From contig DAOWJD010000017.1 in NCBI GenBank assembly GCA_030640565.1, forward strand, positions 1 to 19,414: DNA of 19,414 nt. Reading direction: 5' to 3'. Numbering within the stretch: the first letter of the stretch is position 1; each line of letters starts with the position of its first letter. Under the pieces are notes generated by a model. The model saw only the letters and a program-made list of their open reading frames with translations, ran no database searches and was not told the origin of the DNA. The DNA is from Nanobdellota archaeon. GTDB taxonomy: Archaea; Nanobdellota; Nanobdellia; Pacearchaeales; GW2011-AR1. Positions 1-5,255 of this stretch are shown in pieces. Both the position numbers and the translations under genes were made by a program.

Positions 1-114
1 CTCATCCCTTGTTATAATATTTTCTTGCAACATACGTAGCATAATGCCGGCTGGCTTAAAATAATCTGTTCTTGGCTCAAAAAAAACTCTTCTAACTCTC
101 CTTGGTCTTGGCAT
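1..114 (-). CDS. DUF134 (UPF0251) DNA-binding protein, N-terminal part only
   Basis: The 38 visible residues start MPRPRRVRRVFFEPRTDYFK and continue with PAG, which is the characteristic opening of the DUF134/UPF0251 family. Members of that family carry a helix-turn-helix like that of sigma factor region 4 and are predicted to be transcription regulators of unknown target. The helix-turn-helix itself lies beyond the window edge, so it is not seen here. The ATG is at 112-114, only 10 nt after the stop of the DUF5320 gene, so the two are almost certainly co-transcribed. This is a common pairing in anaerobic archaea and bacteria, often near nitrogenase-cofactor-like (NifX/NifB-type) proteins. 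I see no Shine-Dalgarno sequence before this start. Autoregulation through the palindrome at 460-481 is a reasonable guess. Confidence 0.85.
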   Translation of the reverse strand, partial: MPRPRRVRRVFFEPRTDYFKPAGIMLRMLQENIITRDE

Positions 115-124
115 TATTTATTAA

Positions 125-424
125 TTATTTTAACTCTTTTAATCTTTTCTGTATTTCATCTATTTCTGTTTTTAAGGCTTTTAATTCTTCTCGTAAAATT
201 TCTTTTTCTTGTTGCTCAGTTATTACTTGTGGCTGAATTTGTTGAATTGGAACTACTTGTTGCTGAATAGGCATCATTTCCCTTCTCCAGCCAAATCCTC
301 TGCCAAAGCCCCTGCCAAATCCGAAATTCATAAAGCCAGGTATATTAAAACCTGCACAATAACCCATTCTCCTTCCAGTCATTGGTCCTTGACCTGCTGG
401 ACCAGTTTTATCTCCTTTAGGCAT
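125..424 (-). CDS. DUF5320 family protein
   Basis: A 99-aa protein opening MPKGDKTGPAGQGPMTGRRM followed by GYC, the hallmark N-terminus of the DUF5320 family, whose function is unknown. The middle (about residues 27-48) is rich in Gly, Phe and Arg (repeated FGRGFGRGFG). It is followed by a Gln/Pro/Val stretch and a C-terminal coiled coil (about residues 68-99, EQQEKEILREELKALKTEID and on). A low-complexity linker with a terminal coiled coil is normal for the family and suggests oligomerisation. It is the first gene of a two-gene unit with DUF134. It is one of only two genes here that have both a clear AGGAGG Shine-Dalgarno and an untranslated leader. Confidence 0.85.
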   Translation of the reverse strand: MPKGDKTGPAGQGPMTGRRMGYCAGFNIPGFMNFGFGRGFGRGFGWRREMMPIQQQVVPIQQIQPQVITEQQEKEILREELKALKTEIDEIQKRLKELK

Positions 425-432
425 TTTAATTT

Positions 433-439
433 CCTCCTT
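433..439 (-). promoter_or_regulatory. Shine-Dalgarno of the DUF5320 gene
   Basis: The minus strand reads AAGGAGG, with 8 nt between it and the ATG at 422-424. It is nearly perfectly complementary to the archaeal 16S 3' end. Most genes in this window lack such a site. Confidence 0.8.
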
Positions 440-459
440 ACTCTTTCAAGAGCAATTTA

Positions 460-481
460 ATTATGAATACTTATTCATAAT
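460..481 (-). promoter_or_regulatory. Candidate operator: 10-bp perfect inverted repeat at the DUF5320 start site
   Basis: ATTATGAATA, spacer CT, TATTCATAAT is a perfect 10+10 bp inverted repeat. It sits between the TATA-like box (483-491) and the gene. The expected transcription start, about 26 nt past the box, falls around 460-462, inside or at the edge of the repeat. A protein bound here would block polymerase loading. A further copy of the ATTCATAATA half (512-521) lies upstream of the TATA box. The binder is not known; the downstream DUF134 protein is the obvious candidate. Confidence 0.6.
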
Positions 482-482
482 A

Positions 483-491
483 CTATTTAAA
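483..491 (-). promoter_or_regulatory. TATA box of the DUF5320-DUF134 unit
   Basis: The minus strand reads TTTAAATAG, close to the archaeal TATA consensus. It is placed to start transcription near 461, giving a leader of about 37 nt. Confidence 0.55.
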
Positions 492-511
492 TGTTTCTAT
501 TTTGCATAGAC

Positions 512-521
512 ATTCATAATA
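512..521. repeat. Extra half-site of the palindrome
   Basis: ATTCATAATA repeats exactly the bases at 473-482, the right arm of the inverted repeat, 39 bp away. It would give a second contact on the other side of the TATA box. With AT-rich background a chance match cannot be excluded. Confidence 0.35.
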
Positions 522-598
522 AAATCACTTCTCAACAATCTTAACCTTTAGCTCGTCCACGCTTGGACGAACTTACAGAAATCACTTCTCAACAATCT
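522..598 (-). repeat. 20-bp direct repeat: duplicated end of the GINS gene
   Basis: Bases 522-541 and 579-598 are identical over 20 bp. The copy at 579-598 contains the last codons and stop of the GINS gene (IVEK-stop). The other lies 57 bp downstream, exactly 19 codons, so in the same frame it again reads KIVEK-stop. The sequence between, read in that frame after two stops, is VRPSVDELKV. This looks like a tail duplication or an older, longer gene end. The hairpin at 550-573 lies between the copies. Confidence 0.7.
550..573 (-). other. RNA hairpin downstream of the GINS gene
   Basis: In minus-strand RNA this forms a continuous 10-bp stem closed by the tetraloop AGCG. One pair is a G-U wobble, which on the plus strand would be a C-A mismatch, so the fold favours the minus-strand transcript. 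It is GC-richer than its surroundings. No U-run follows directly, so it is not a typical intrinsic terminator; it may protect or define the mRNA 3' end. Confidence 0.55.
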
Positions 599-1136
599 CT
601 GCTTTATTATCTTCAATAAGAATTTTTGCAATTTCTTTTGGAATATTTGCAATCTGGCTTTTTTGAAAAGGCCCTATTTTTTCCCCTTCCATATCCAAGA
701 ATTCCTCAACATCTGTCTTAAAAGTAACCAATTCATTTTTTAATTCATCAATTTTTTCCTCATTCAAAAGCTTGTTAATTTCTTTGTCAACGTTTTCTAT
801 ATTTTTTATTAATTCCTCAAATAAAGATTTCTCAAAAGCAAGCATATTTTCAAAATCTTGTTTTGAAATTCCTGTTTCAGCTGCAATTAAAACAAGGTTA
901 AGTATCTTTTTTCTCCGGCGTATCATCAATTCTCTAAAAAGAGTTGTTGCATTTTCCAGCTGTTTTTTTGTCTTTGCAATCATATCTGAAAAAATATCAT
1001 CTTCTTTCAGAGAAAGCTGTTTTTTTTCCTTAAGATATTTTGCCACTTCTGTAACAAAATTCTTTTGTAAAGGCTGTAATTGCTCAGAATATCTTTCTTT
1101 TCTCGCAGCTTCATAAAGGTCACTATATGTTATCAT
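582..1136 (-). CDS. GINS complex subunit Gins51
   Basis: A 184-aa protein with the archaeal GINS A-then-B domain order. Residues about 1-130 form the helical A domain, including the family-typical segment FRELMIRRRKKILNLVLIAA (about 67-86) followed by a TGISKQDFENMLAFEKSLFE-like helix. Residues about 150-184 form the small beta B domain (GEKIGPFQKSQIANIPKEIA and on, ending AEIVEK). Gins51 activates the MCM helicase in the replisome and, in Thermococcales, binds the RecJ-like GAN nuclease; a homologue of that nuclease is encoded at 9688-11019. No Gins23 gene is visible, and many archaea build a homotetramer from Gins51 alone. The ATG at 1136 is preceded by a TATA-like box at the leaderless distance. 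The 3' end carries a duplicated tail and hairpin. Confidence 0.85.
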   Translation of the reverse strand: MITYSDLYEAARKERYSEQLQPLQKNFVTEVAKYLKEKKQLSLKEDDIFSDMIAKTKKQLENATTLFRELMIRRRKKILNLVLIAAETGISKQDFENMLAFEKSLFEELIKNIENVDKEINKLLNEEKIDELKNELVTFKTDVEEFLDMEGEKIGPFQKSQIANIPKEIAKILIEDNKAEIVEK

Positions 1137-1157
1137 AAAAATATGAATAGTAAGCGA

Positions 1158-1169
1158 TTTTTAATAATT
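1158..1169 (-). promoter_or_regulatory. TATA-like box of the GINS gene
   Basis: The minus strand reads AATTATTAAAAA, centred about 27 nt before the ATG at 1136, which implies a leaderless mRNA. Confidence 0.45.
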
Positions 1170-1190
1170 GCTGTAATCAAATATAATAAA

Positions 1191-2519
1191 TTATCTCAAA
1201 AATCCTACTTTTTCAAATAATTCCTTCCCCATAATCATTCCTAAACCACCTTTTCTCGCATTCTTCTCACAAAATTTTTCTCCTTTTGTTTCTTCATCAG
1301 GTTTTTTTCGTGAACGAAGCGGGATTTTCCGACTTGCTGTTTTAAAAAATGTTGTGATTCTTTTTCTTCTTCCTGGGGGCTTATCATTATAAAGCAAAAC
1401 AGGAACAGGATCTGAAGAATGTGCTTTAAGTTTTGAAGGAGTTGAATGGTTTGATGTAACAACAATTTTTATTCTACGAGGAGGTGCAAATTCTCTTAAA
1501 AATTTAAACAAAGTTTTATCTACATATTCAATCATATGTTTTTTTTCAATAGGTTTGTTATCATATCCTGGAAGATTTGTTTCTTTTATATGCACATATG
1601 CGTAATCAGCATTTTTGTGATTTTTCTTTAAAACTTTAATTGAAAAATGGCAAGCTTTTTTAAGACCATCACGAAGATTTTCATATGAATCAAGACTCTT
1701 TAACTTTGGATAATCAAAAGAGAAAATATTCATTCCACTAACTTTTGAAAAACCAAGTTCTAAAGGCATATATGCTACAGAAAGCCATTTTTTATAGAAC
1801 TTTAATTTAGGGGGTTCAATTCCTGCACCCCTTAAAAGAAGGTAATTCGCTGGCAGCAAACCTTTTCTTTTTCTTTCTTCATTAACAGGATGAGTATCAA
1901 GAACTTCGAAAGCCTTGTTAACAAATTCTCTAAGTATGTTTACTGTATATTGTGTATTTTCTTCTTCATCCAAAACTTCAAAAGCCCCTATTTTTTCTGC
2001 TTCTTTTGCTACACCTTTTGAATAAGTTGAATCATTTCCAGTTATATTATCGGAAAATCCTCCTCTAAAAATCAAAACCCCTCTATGTTGAATTGTTGGT
2101 TTAAAAACAAATTTACACGGAATTTTTATCTTGTTTAAAGCTCTGGAAAGTTCTTCTGCTTCTGCTGTTGTAAGGGTTCTTCCAGCTCTTCTGTCAATAA
2201 TGTTTCCTTCTTTTAGAGAATCTATTGTTGCGAAATTAGCCCTTAAAGCAAGGTCTCCTCTTGTAAGTTTTATATCTGTTCCTCTTGCTTCAAGTTGTCC
2301 CTGAGTACTATCAATAAGTTCATTCCCAAAAATAGAAATAACTGCTTCGTCAGATTCAGGAATAAATCCAGGTCTTACAGGATACATATATCCCATTTCT
2401 CCTCTTGTAGCAAGAAAATCAAGATTAGGTGTGTTTGCTGCTTCTAAAGGAGTTTTGCCGTCAAGTTGCCTGCAAGGGAGATCCCCAATACCGTCAAGGA
2501 TAACCAATATGCCCTTCAT
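1191..2519 (-). CDS. ApgM-family cofactor-independent phosphoglycerate mutase homologue with altered metal site
   Basis: A 442-aa member of the archaeal ApgM branch of the alkaline phosphatase superfamily, which interconverts 3- and 2-phosphoglycerate in glycolysis and gluconeogenesis. The N-terminal LDGIGD (Asp9), the nucleophile region ESDEAVISIFG (Ser56), IDRRAGR (108-114) and the NYLLLRGAG segment (225-233) are all well kept. Three expected metal ligands are not. The family motif T-D-x-x-G-H-D reads TNLPGYD, giving Asn315 and Tyr319 in place of Asp and His. The D-H-S-T-P motif reads NHSTP, giving Asn357 for Asp. His358 and His367 (HSSDPVP) remain. A basic insertion (about residues 382-412, GRRKRITTFFKTASRKIPLR and on) precedes the usual GGLG end, making it about 30 aa longer than typical. 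The frame is intact, so this is a maintained protein, probably not an ordinary mutase. A dPGM lies immediately upstream. Confidence 0.85.
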   Translation of the reverse strand: MKGILVILDGIGDLPCRQLDGKTPLEAANTPNLDFLATRGEMGYMYPVRPGFIPESDEAVISIFGNELIDSTQGQLEARGTDIKLTRGDLALRANFATIDSLKEGNIIDRRAGRTLTTAEAEELSRALNKIKIPCKFVFKPTIQHRGVLIFRGGFSDNITGNDSTYSKGVAKEAEKIGAFEVLDEEENTQYTVNILREFVNKAFEVLDTHPVNEERKRKGLLPANYLLLRGAGIEPPKLKFYKKWLSVAYMPLELGFSKVSGMNIFSFDYPKLKSLDSYENLRDGLKKACHFSIKVLKKNHKNADYAYVHIKETNLPGYDNKPIEKKHMIEYVDKTLFKFLREFAPPRRIKIVVTSNHSTPSKLKAHSSDPVPVLLYNDKPPGRRKRITTFFKTASRKIPLRSRKKPDEETKGEKFCEKNARKGGLGMIMGKELFEKVGFLR

Positions 2520-2540
2520 AAAGTAATTAGAACCTTATTC

Positions 2541-2550
2541 TTTATAAGTA
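2541..2550 (-). promoter_or_regulatory. TATA box of the ApgM-like gene
   Basis: The minus strand reads TACTTATAAA, centred about 26 nt before the ATG at 2519. It gives this gene its own leaderless promoter although the dPGM gene upstream is co-directional. Confidence 0.6.
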
Positions 2551-2587
2551 TTTTTAGTCAACAGCATATCTTTTATTTTAGCTATAA

Positions 2588-3268
2588 TTAAACATCTAAA
2601 GAATACTCATAATAATCATCATAAGGAATAACCCATTTTATTGTTTCTTTTTTAGAAGCATTTTCCATAATTTTTCTGAATAATCGAATGGAATTTCCAT
2701 GAGCAGAAATAGCTACATTGACTTCCTCTTTTTTCATGAATTTTTTTAGATATTCAATGAACTTCTTGACTCTTTTTTCAACATCAGCAAAACTTTCTCC
2801 TTTTGGAACTTTAACGTCATATCCCCTATGAATTGCGTGATACTCCTTCTCTCCTAAAAACTTTTCAATTTTTTTTCTTTTCTTAAGACTTAGATTCTCA
2901 ATAGCATCTCCTTGTATTCTTAAATCGTACGCCTTTTTTCCGATCTTTTTTATAAAATCTTCATGACTAGTTCCTTCTAGTATCCCATAACCTCTCTCAA
3001 TCATTCTATCGTCTTTTATTAATTTTTTACATTCTAGGTGATATTTTAACACATATTTCAGAGTTTTCATAGAACGGGGCAATCTAGTATAAAAAGCAAT
3101 TTGAAATTTTTTATTTTTTAATTTCTGAGCTACTTTTTTTGCATCATTTATCCCTTTAGAAGTAAGTCTAGAGTGTTTCCATCCTGTAAAAATTCCATTC
3201 TTATTATAATATGTTTGACCATGTCTAAACAGATAAATTTTCAATTTCTTCCTCTTTTTCCTAAGCAT
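2588..3268 (-). CDS. 2,3-bisphosphoglycerate-dependent phosphoglycerate mutase (histidine phosphatase family)
   Basis: A 226-aa histidine phosphatase superfamily protein. It has the catalytic RHG (Arg15-His16-Gly17) and then the dPGM-type NKNGIFTGWKHSRLTSKG (about 22-39), which separates GpmA-like mutases from general phosphatases. Also visible are Arg65 in TRLPRSMKT, the acid Glu91 in ERGYGILEGT, and the second His190 in AHGNSIR. In E. coli GpmA the ERHYG motif carries a His where this one has Gly, and the W-R-R cofactor loop is not obvious here (LRIQGD, 116-121), so activity as a BPG-dependent mutase rather than a related phosphatase is likely but not certain. The N-terminus MLRKKRKKLK is unusually basic. 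It lies 68 bp upstream of the ApgM-like gene, so it may supply the mutase activity that protein seems to have lost. Confidence 0.8.
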   Translation of the reverse strand: MLRKKRKKLKIYLFRHGQTYYNKNGIFTGWKHSRLTSKGINDAKKVAQKLKNKKFQIAFYTRLPRSMKTLKYVLKYHLECKKLIKDDRMIERGYGILEGTSHEDFIKKIGKKAYDLRIQGDAIENLSLKKRKKIEKFLGEKEYHAIHRGYDVKVPKGESFADVEKRVKKFIEYLKKFMKKEEVNVAISAHGNSIRLFRKIMENASKKETIKWVIPYDDYYEYSLDV

Positions 3269-3289
3269 AAAAAAAATAGGGAAGGGGTC

Positions 3290-3300
3290 TTTAAAAATTT
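3290..3300 (-). promoter_or_regulatory. TATA-like box of the dPGM gene
   Basis: The minus strand contains AAATTTTTAAA centred about 26-27 nt before the ATG at 3268, again at the leaderless distance. Confidence 0.45.
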
Positions 3301-3333
3301 ATATTCTACTAAATAGCGTATTCACTAATAAAG

Positions 3334-3350
3334 AAAAACAAAAAATAATA
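3334..3350 (-). terminator. T-rich terminator after the membrane protein gene
   Basis: The minus strand runs TTATTTTTTGTTTTTC shortly after the stop at 3359-3361. Oligo-T tracts of this kind terminate archaeal RNA polymerase without a hairpin. Confidence 0.4.
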
Positions 3351-3358
3351 ATTAAAAA

Positions 3359-3751
3359 TTAAAAAAACAAAACTACAATTCCCCAGATTAACAGAACAAT
3401 CCAGATAAGAGTATAAAACCAGTTCTCTTTCCAAAGATTTCCTCTTCTAATTTGTGTCTCATATTTTTTAAGAAGAGATCCAACATTTCTTGCAAGTCCT
3501 ATCATTACCAAAAGGGCTACAAATGCTGTTACTGCCAATATATCTATAATTGTAAATCCTGCCTGTATCAGATAATAAAGCACAACTGCTCCTAATATTA
3601 AACCAATAATCTGACCTAATAAACCATTTTTACCTAAAAGACTCTTTGCAAAATCCATCCAAGATTTCGGATTGATTAAAAGAACGATCATCTTTATTAC
3701 TGCAAAAATAATCATAACCAGAGCAATTATCTCTACTGATGTAAATGCCAT
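3359..3751 (-). CDS. Small four-helix membrane protein of unknown function
   Basis: A 130-aa very hydrophobic protein with four predicted membrane segments at about residues 7-28, 44-64, 67-88 and 110-130. The charged loop between helices 3 and 4 contains LKKYETQIRRGNLWKENW. There are no cysteines or recognisable catalytic motifs, and I do not recognise the family. It is divergently transcribed from FtsY with only 64 bp between start codons, which might hint at a membrane-biogenesis role, but proximity is the only evidence. It has a strong Shine-Dalgarno, unlike most neighbours, and a T-rich tract just after its stop. Confidence 0.7.
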   Translation of the reverse strand: MAFTSVEIIALVMIIFAVIKMIVLLINPKSWMDFAKSLLGKNGLLGQIIGLILGAVVLYYLIQAGFTIIDILAVTAFVALLVMIGLARNVGSLLKKYETQIRRGNLWKENWFYTLIWIVLLIWGIVVLFF

Positions 3752-3760
3752 ATAATTTTA

Positions 3761-3768
3761 CCTCCTTT
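3761..3768 (-). promoter_or_regulatory. Shine-Dalgarno of the membrane protein gene
   Basis: The minus strand reads AAAAGGAGG ending 9 nt before the ATG at 3751. It sets the start codon with good confidence and indicates a short untranslated leader. Confidence 0.75.
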
Positions 3769-3786
3769 TAAATACCAAAGAAAAAG

Positions 3787-3797
3787 TATTTATAAAG
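3787..3797. promoter_or_regulatory. Palindromic TATA box shared by two divergent genes
   Basis: TATTTATAAAG contains the self-complementary octamer TTTATAAA (3789-3796). Reading right, it lies about 24-26 nt before the FtsY ATG at 3816 (leaderless). Reading left, it would start transcription near 3766, right at the Shine-Dalgarno of the membrane protein gene. No second TATA-like box at a workable distance is visible for the leftward gene. Confidence 0.5.
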
Positions 3798-3815
3798 ATC
3801 TTTCTTTGCTCAAGC

Positions 3816-4856
3816 ATGTTTAAATTTTTAAAAGAAAAAATAGGGAACTGGGCAAAGAAAATCTCTAAAGAAGGGGGAAAATCTGAAAAAGTTAAAGAGT
3901 TAGAGTTACCTCAAAAATTTGAAGTTGGAAAGCAGAAATTTGAGCCTGATTTAGAAAAACTAAAAGATAAAACTTTTCTGGAGAGAATAAAAACAAAAGT
4001 ACAAAGAATAACAATCTCAGAAAAAGCATTTGAAGTTTATAATGAAGAATTGAAAATGCTTCTTTTAGAAAACAATGTTGCCCTTGAAGTTGCTGAGAAA
4101 GTAATTGAAGAGCTTAAGGAAGAAATAATTGGAAAAAAACTTTTGAAAAAAGAAGTAGAATCTGAGATAAAAGATGCATTAAAAAAAATAATTGAAAATA
4201 TTCTCATAGAACCTTTTGATATTATGGAAAAAATAAAAGAAAAAATTGCAGACCAGCCAAAAGAACCATATGTAATTCTTTTTATGGGGATTAATGGAAC
4301 AGGAAAAACAACAACAATTGCAAAGATTACTGATTTTTTAAAGAAAAAAGGGTTCTCATGTGTCCTTGCTGCTTCAGATACTTTCCGTGCAGCAGGGATA
4401 GAACAGCTAAAAAAACATGGAGAAAAAATAGGGGTTAAAGTTATTTCACAACAATATGGTACAGATCCTGCTGCAGTTGGTTTTGATGCCATAAGTTATG
4501 CGAAAAAGAATTTTATAAATTGTGTTTTAATTGACACTGCAGGAAGAATGCACACATCAAAAAATCTTCTTAAAGAAATAGAAAAAATCTCAAAGGTTTG
4601 CAAACCTGATTTAAAGTTATTTGTAGGAGAATCAATAACAGGGAATGATTCGATAGAACAGGCCAAGTCGTTTGACTGGGCAGTAGGAATTGATGGAATT
4701 GTTCTAACAAAAGCCGATGTTGATGAAAGAGGAGGCACAGCTCTTTCAGTTGGTTATATCACAAAAAAACCTATTCTCTTCCTTGGCATTGGTCAAGAAT
4801 ACAACAACATAGAGGTCTTTGACAAGAAGAAGTTTCTGAAAGAGTTGGGATTGTGA
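3816..4856 (+). CDS. ftsY: Signal recognition particle receptor FtsY
   Basis: A 346-aa SRP-family GTPase that docks ribosome-SRP complexes at the membrane. A short charged N-terminal region (about 1-50) stands in for the bacterial acidic A domain, and the four-helix N domain follows (about 55-145). The G domain has the P-loop GINGTGKT (158-165), DTFRAAGIEQL (188-198), DTAGR (240-244), the guanine-specificity TKAD (298-301) and the family closing loop LGIGQEYNNIEVFD (323-336). The length and motif order are normal. The FtsY segment usually reading GDALAGND is here GESITGND (271-278). Its partner SRP54 is encoded 400 bp downstream on the same strand, with one small unknown gene between. Confidence 0.95.
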   Translation: MFKFLKEKIGNWAKKISKEGGKSEKVKELELPQKFEVGKQKFEPDLEKLKDKTFLERIKTKVQRITISEKAFEVYNEELKMLLLENNVALEVAEKVIEELKEEIIGKKLLKKEVESEIKDALKKIIENILIEPFDIMEKIKEKIADQPKEPYVILFMGINGTGKTTTIAKITDFLKKKGFSCVLAASDTFRAAGIEQLKKHGEKIGVKVISQQYGTDPAAVGFDAISYAKKNFINCVLIDTAGRMHTSKNLLKEIEKISKVCKPDLKLFVGESITGNDSIEQAKSFDWAVGIDGIVLTKADVDERGGTALSVGYITKKPILFLGIGQEYNNIEVFDKKKFLKELGL

Positions 4857-4882
4857 AGTATATTCTATAGTAAAGAAATAAT

Positions 4883-4898
4883 TATAAGATATCTTATA
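4883..4898. promoter_or_regulatory. 16-bp perfect palindrome over the TATA box of the 101-aa gene
   Basis: TATAAGATATCTTATA is fully self-complementary. Its left half carries the TATA-like TTATAAG, about 26 nt before the ATG at 4910. It may be a plain promoter, a two-way TATA element, or an operator overlapping the TATA box. Confidence 0.45.
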
Positions 4899-4909
4899 TT
4901 GATACTAAA

Positions 4910-5215
4910 ATGAAAGAAGTTACATTGTCTACAGATGAAAAATATTTGATACTTGGAGAGATTACATTTAAAAGACCAATCATTCCTTTAAAAACAATAG
5001 AAGTAAAAGTTAGTACTGCTAACTCGCAGCCTGGAATTAGCTCTAAAGTAGATTTTGTGGATGCAATAAAAAATCTTCCTCAGGTAAATGCATATTTAAA
5101 TCTTGGAATAATTCCAGAAAAATCAAAGGTAGAAAGAATAACATTTTCTGATAATTCTGAAGGCATTGCTCATTGGGTGTTCTATAAGGTAGAATTATAT
5201 CATCTTGGAGAATAA
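4910..5215 (+). CDS. Hypothetical protein, 101 aa, between the two SRP GTPase genes
   Basis: A soluble, cysteine-free 101-aa protein that I do not recognise. It has no membrane segment or signal peptide. Alternating hydrophobic stretches (KYLILGEITF, TIEVKV, VFYKVELYHL) suggest a mostly beta fold with one helix around residues 47-57 (KVDFVDAIKNL). The start is supported by a TATA-like box at the leaderless distance. It has its own promoter and the next gene has another, so it need not be co-expressed with FtsY or SRP54. Location between the two SRP-pathway GTPases is suggestive only. Confidence 0.6.
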   Translation: MKEVTLSTDEKYLILGEITFKRPIIPLKTIEVKVSTANSQPGISSKVDFVDAIKNLPQVNAYLNLGIIPEKSKVERITFSDNSEGIAHWVFYKVELYHLGE

Positions 5216-5226
5216 AAACCAAAAAC

Positions 5227-5236
5227 CCTATAAATC
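5227..5236 (+). promoter_or_regulatory. TATA box of the SRP54 operon
   Basis: CCTATAAATC lies with its centre about 25 nt before the ATG at 5256, so the operon mRNA probably begins at or next to the start codon. Confidence 0.6.
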
Positions 5237-5255
5237 TCAGCTATTTCTTTAAAAC

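Noticed and set aside
209..460. Open frame on the plus strand, 83 codons
   Set aside because: It lies antisense to the DUF5320 gene, has no family signature, and arises from the Gly/Gln-rich composition opposite.
550..573. Hairpin as a bacterial-style intrinsic terminator
   Set aside because: No U-run follows the stem on the minus strand, and archaeal termination relies on oligo-T rather than hairpins.
4037..4492. Long minus-strand open frame inside FtsY
   Set aside because: It is a Ser/Phe/Ile-rich shadow of the FtsY coding strand with no promoter or motif.
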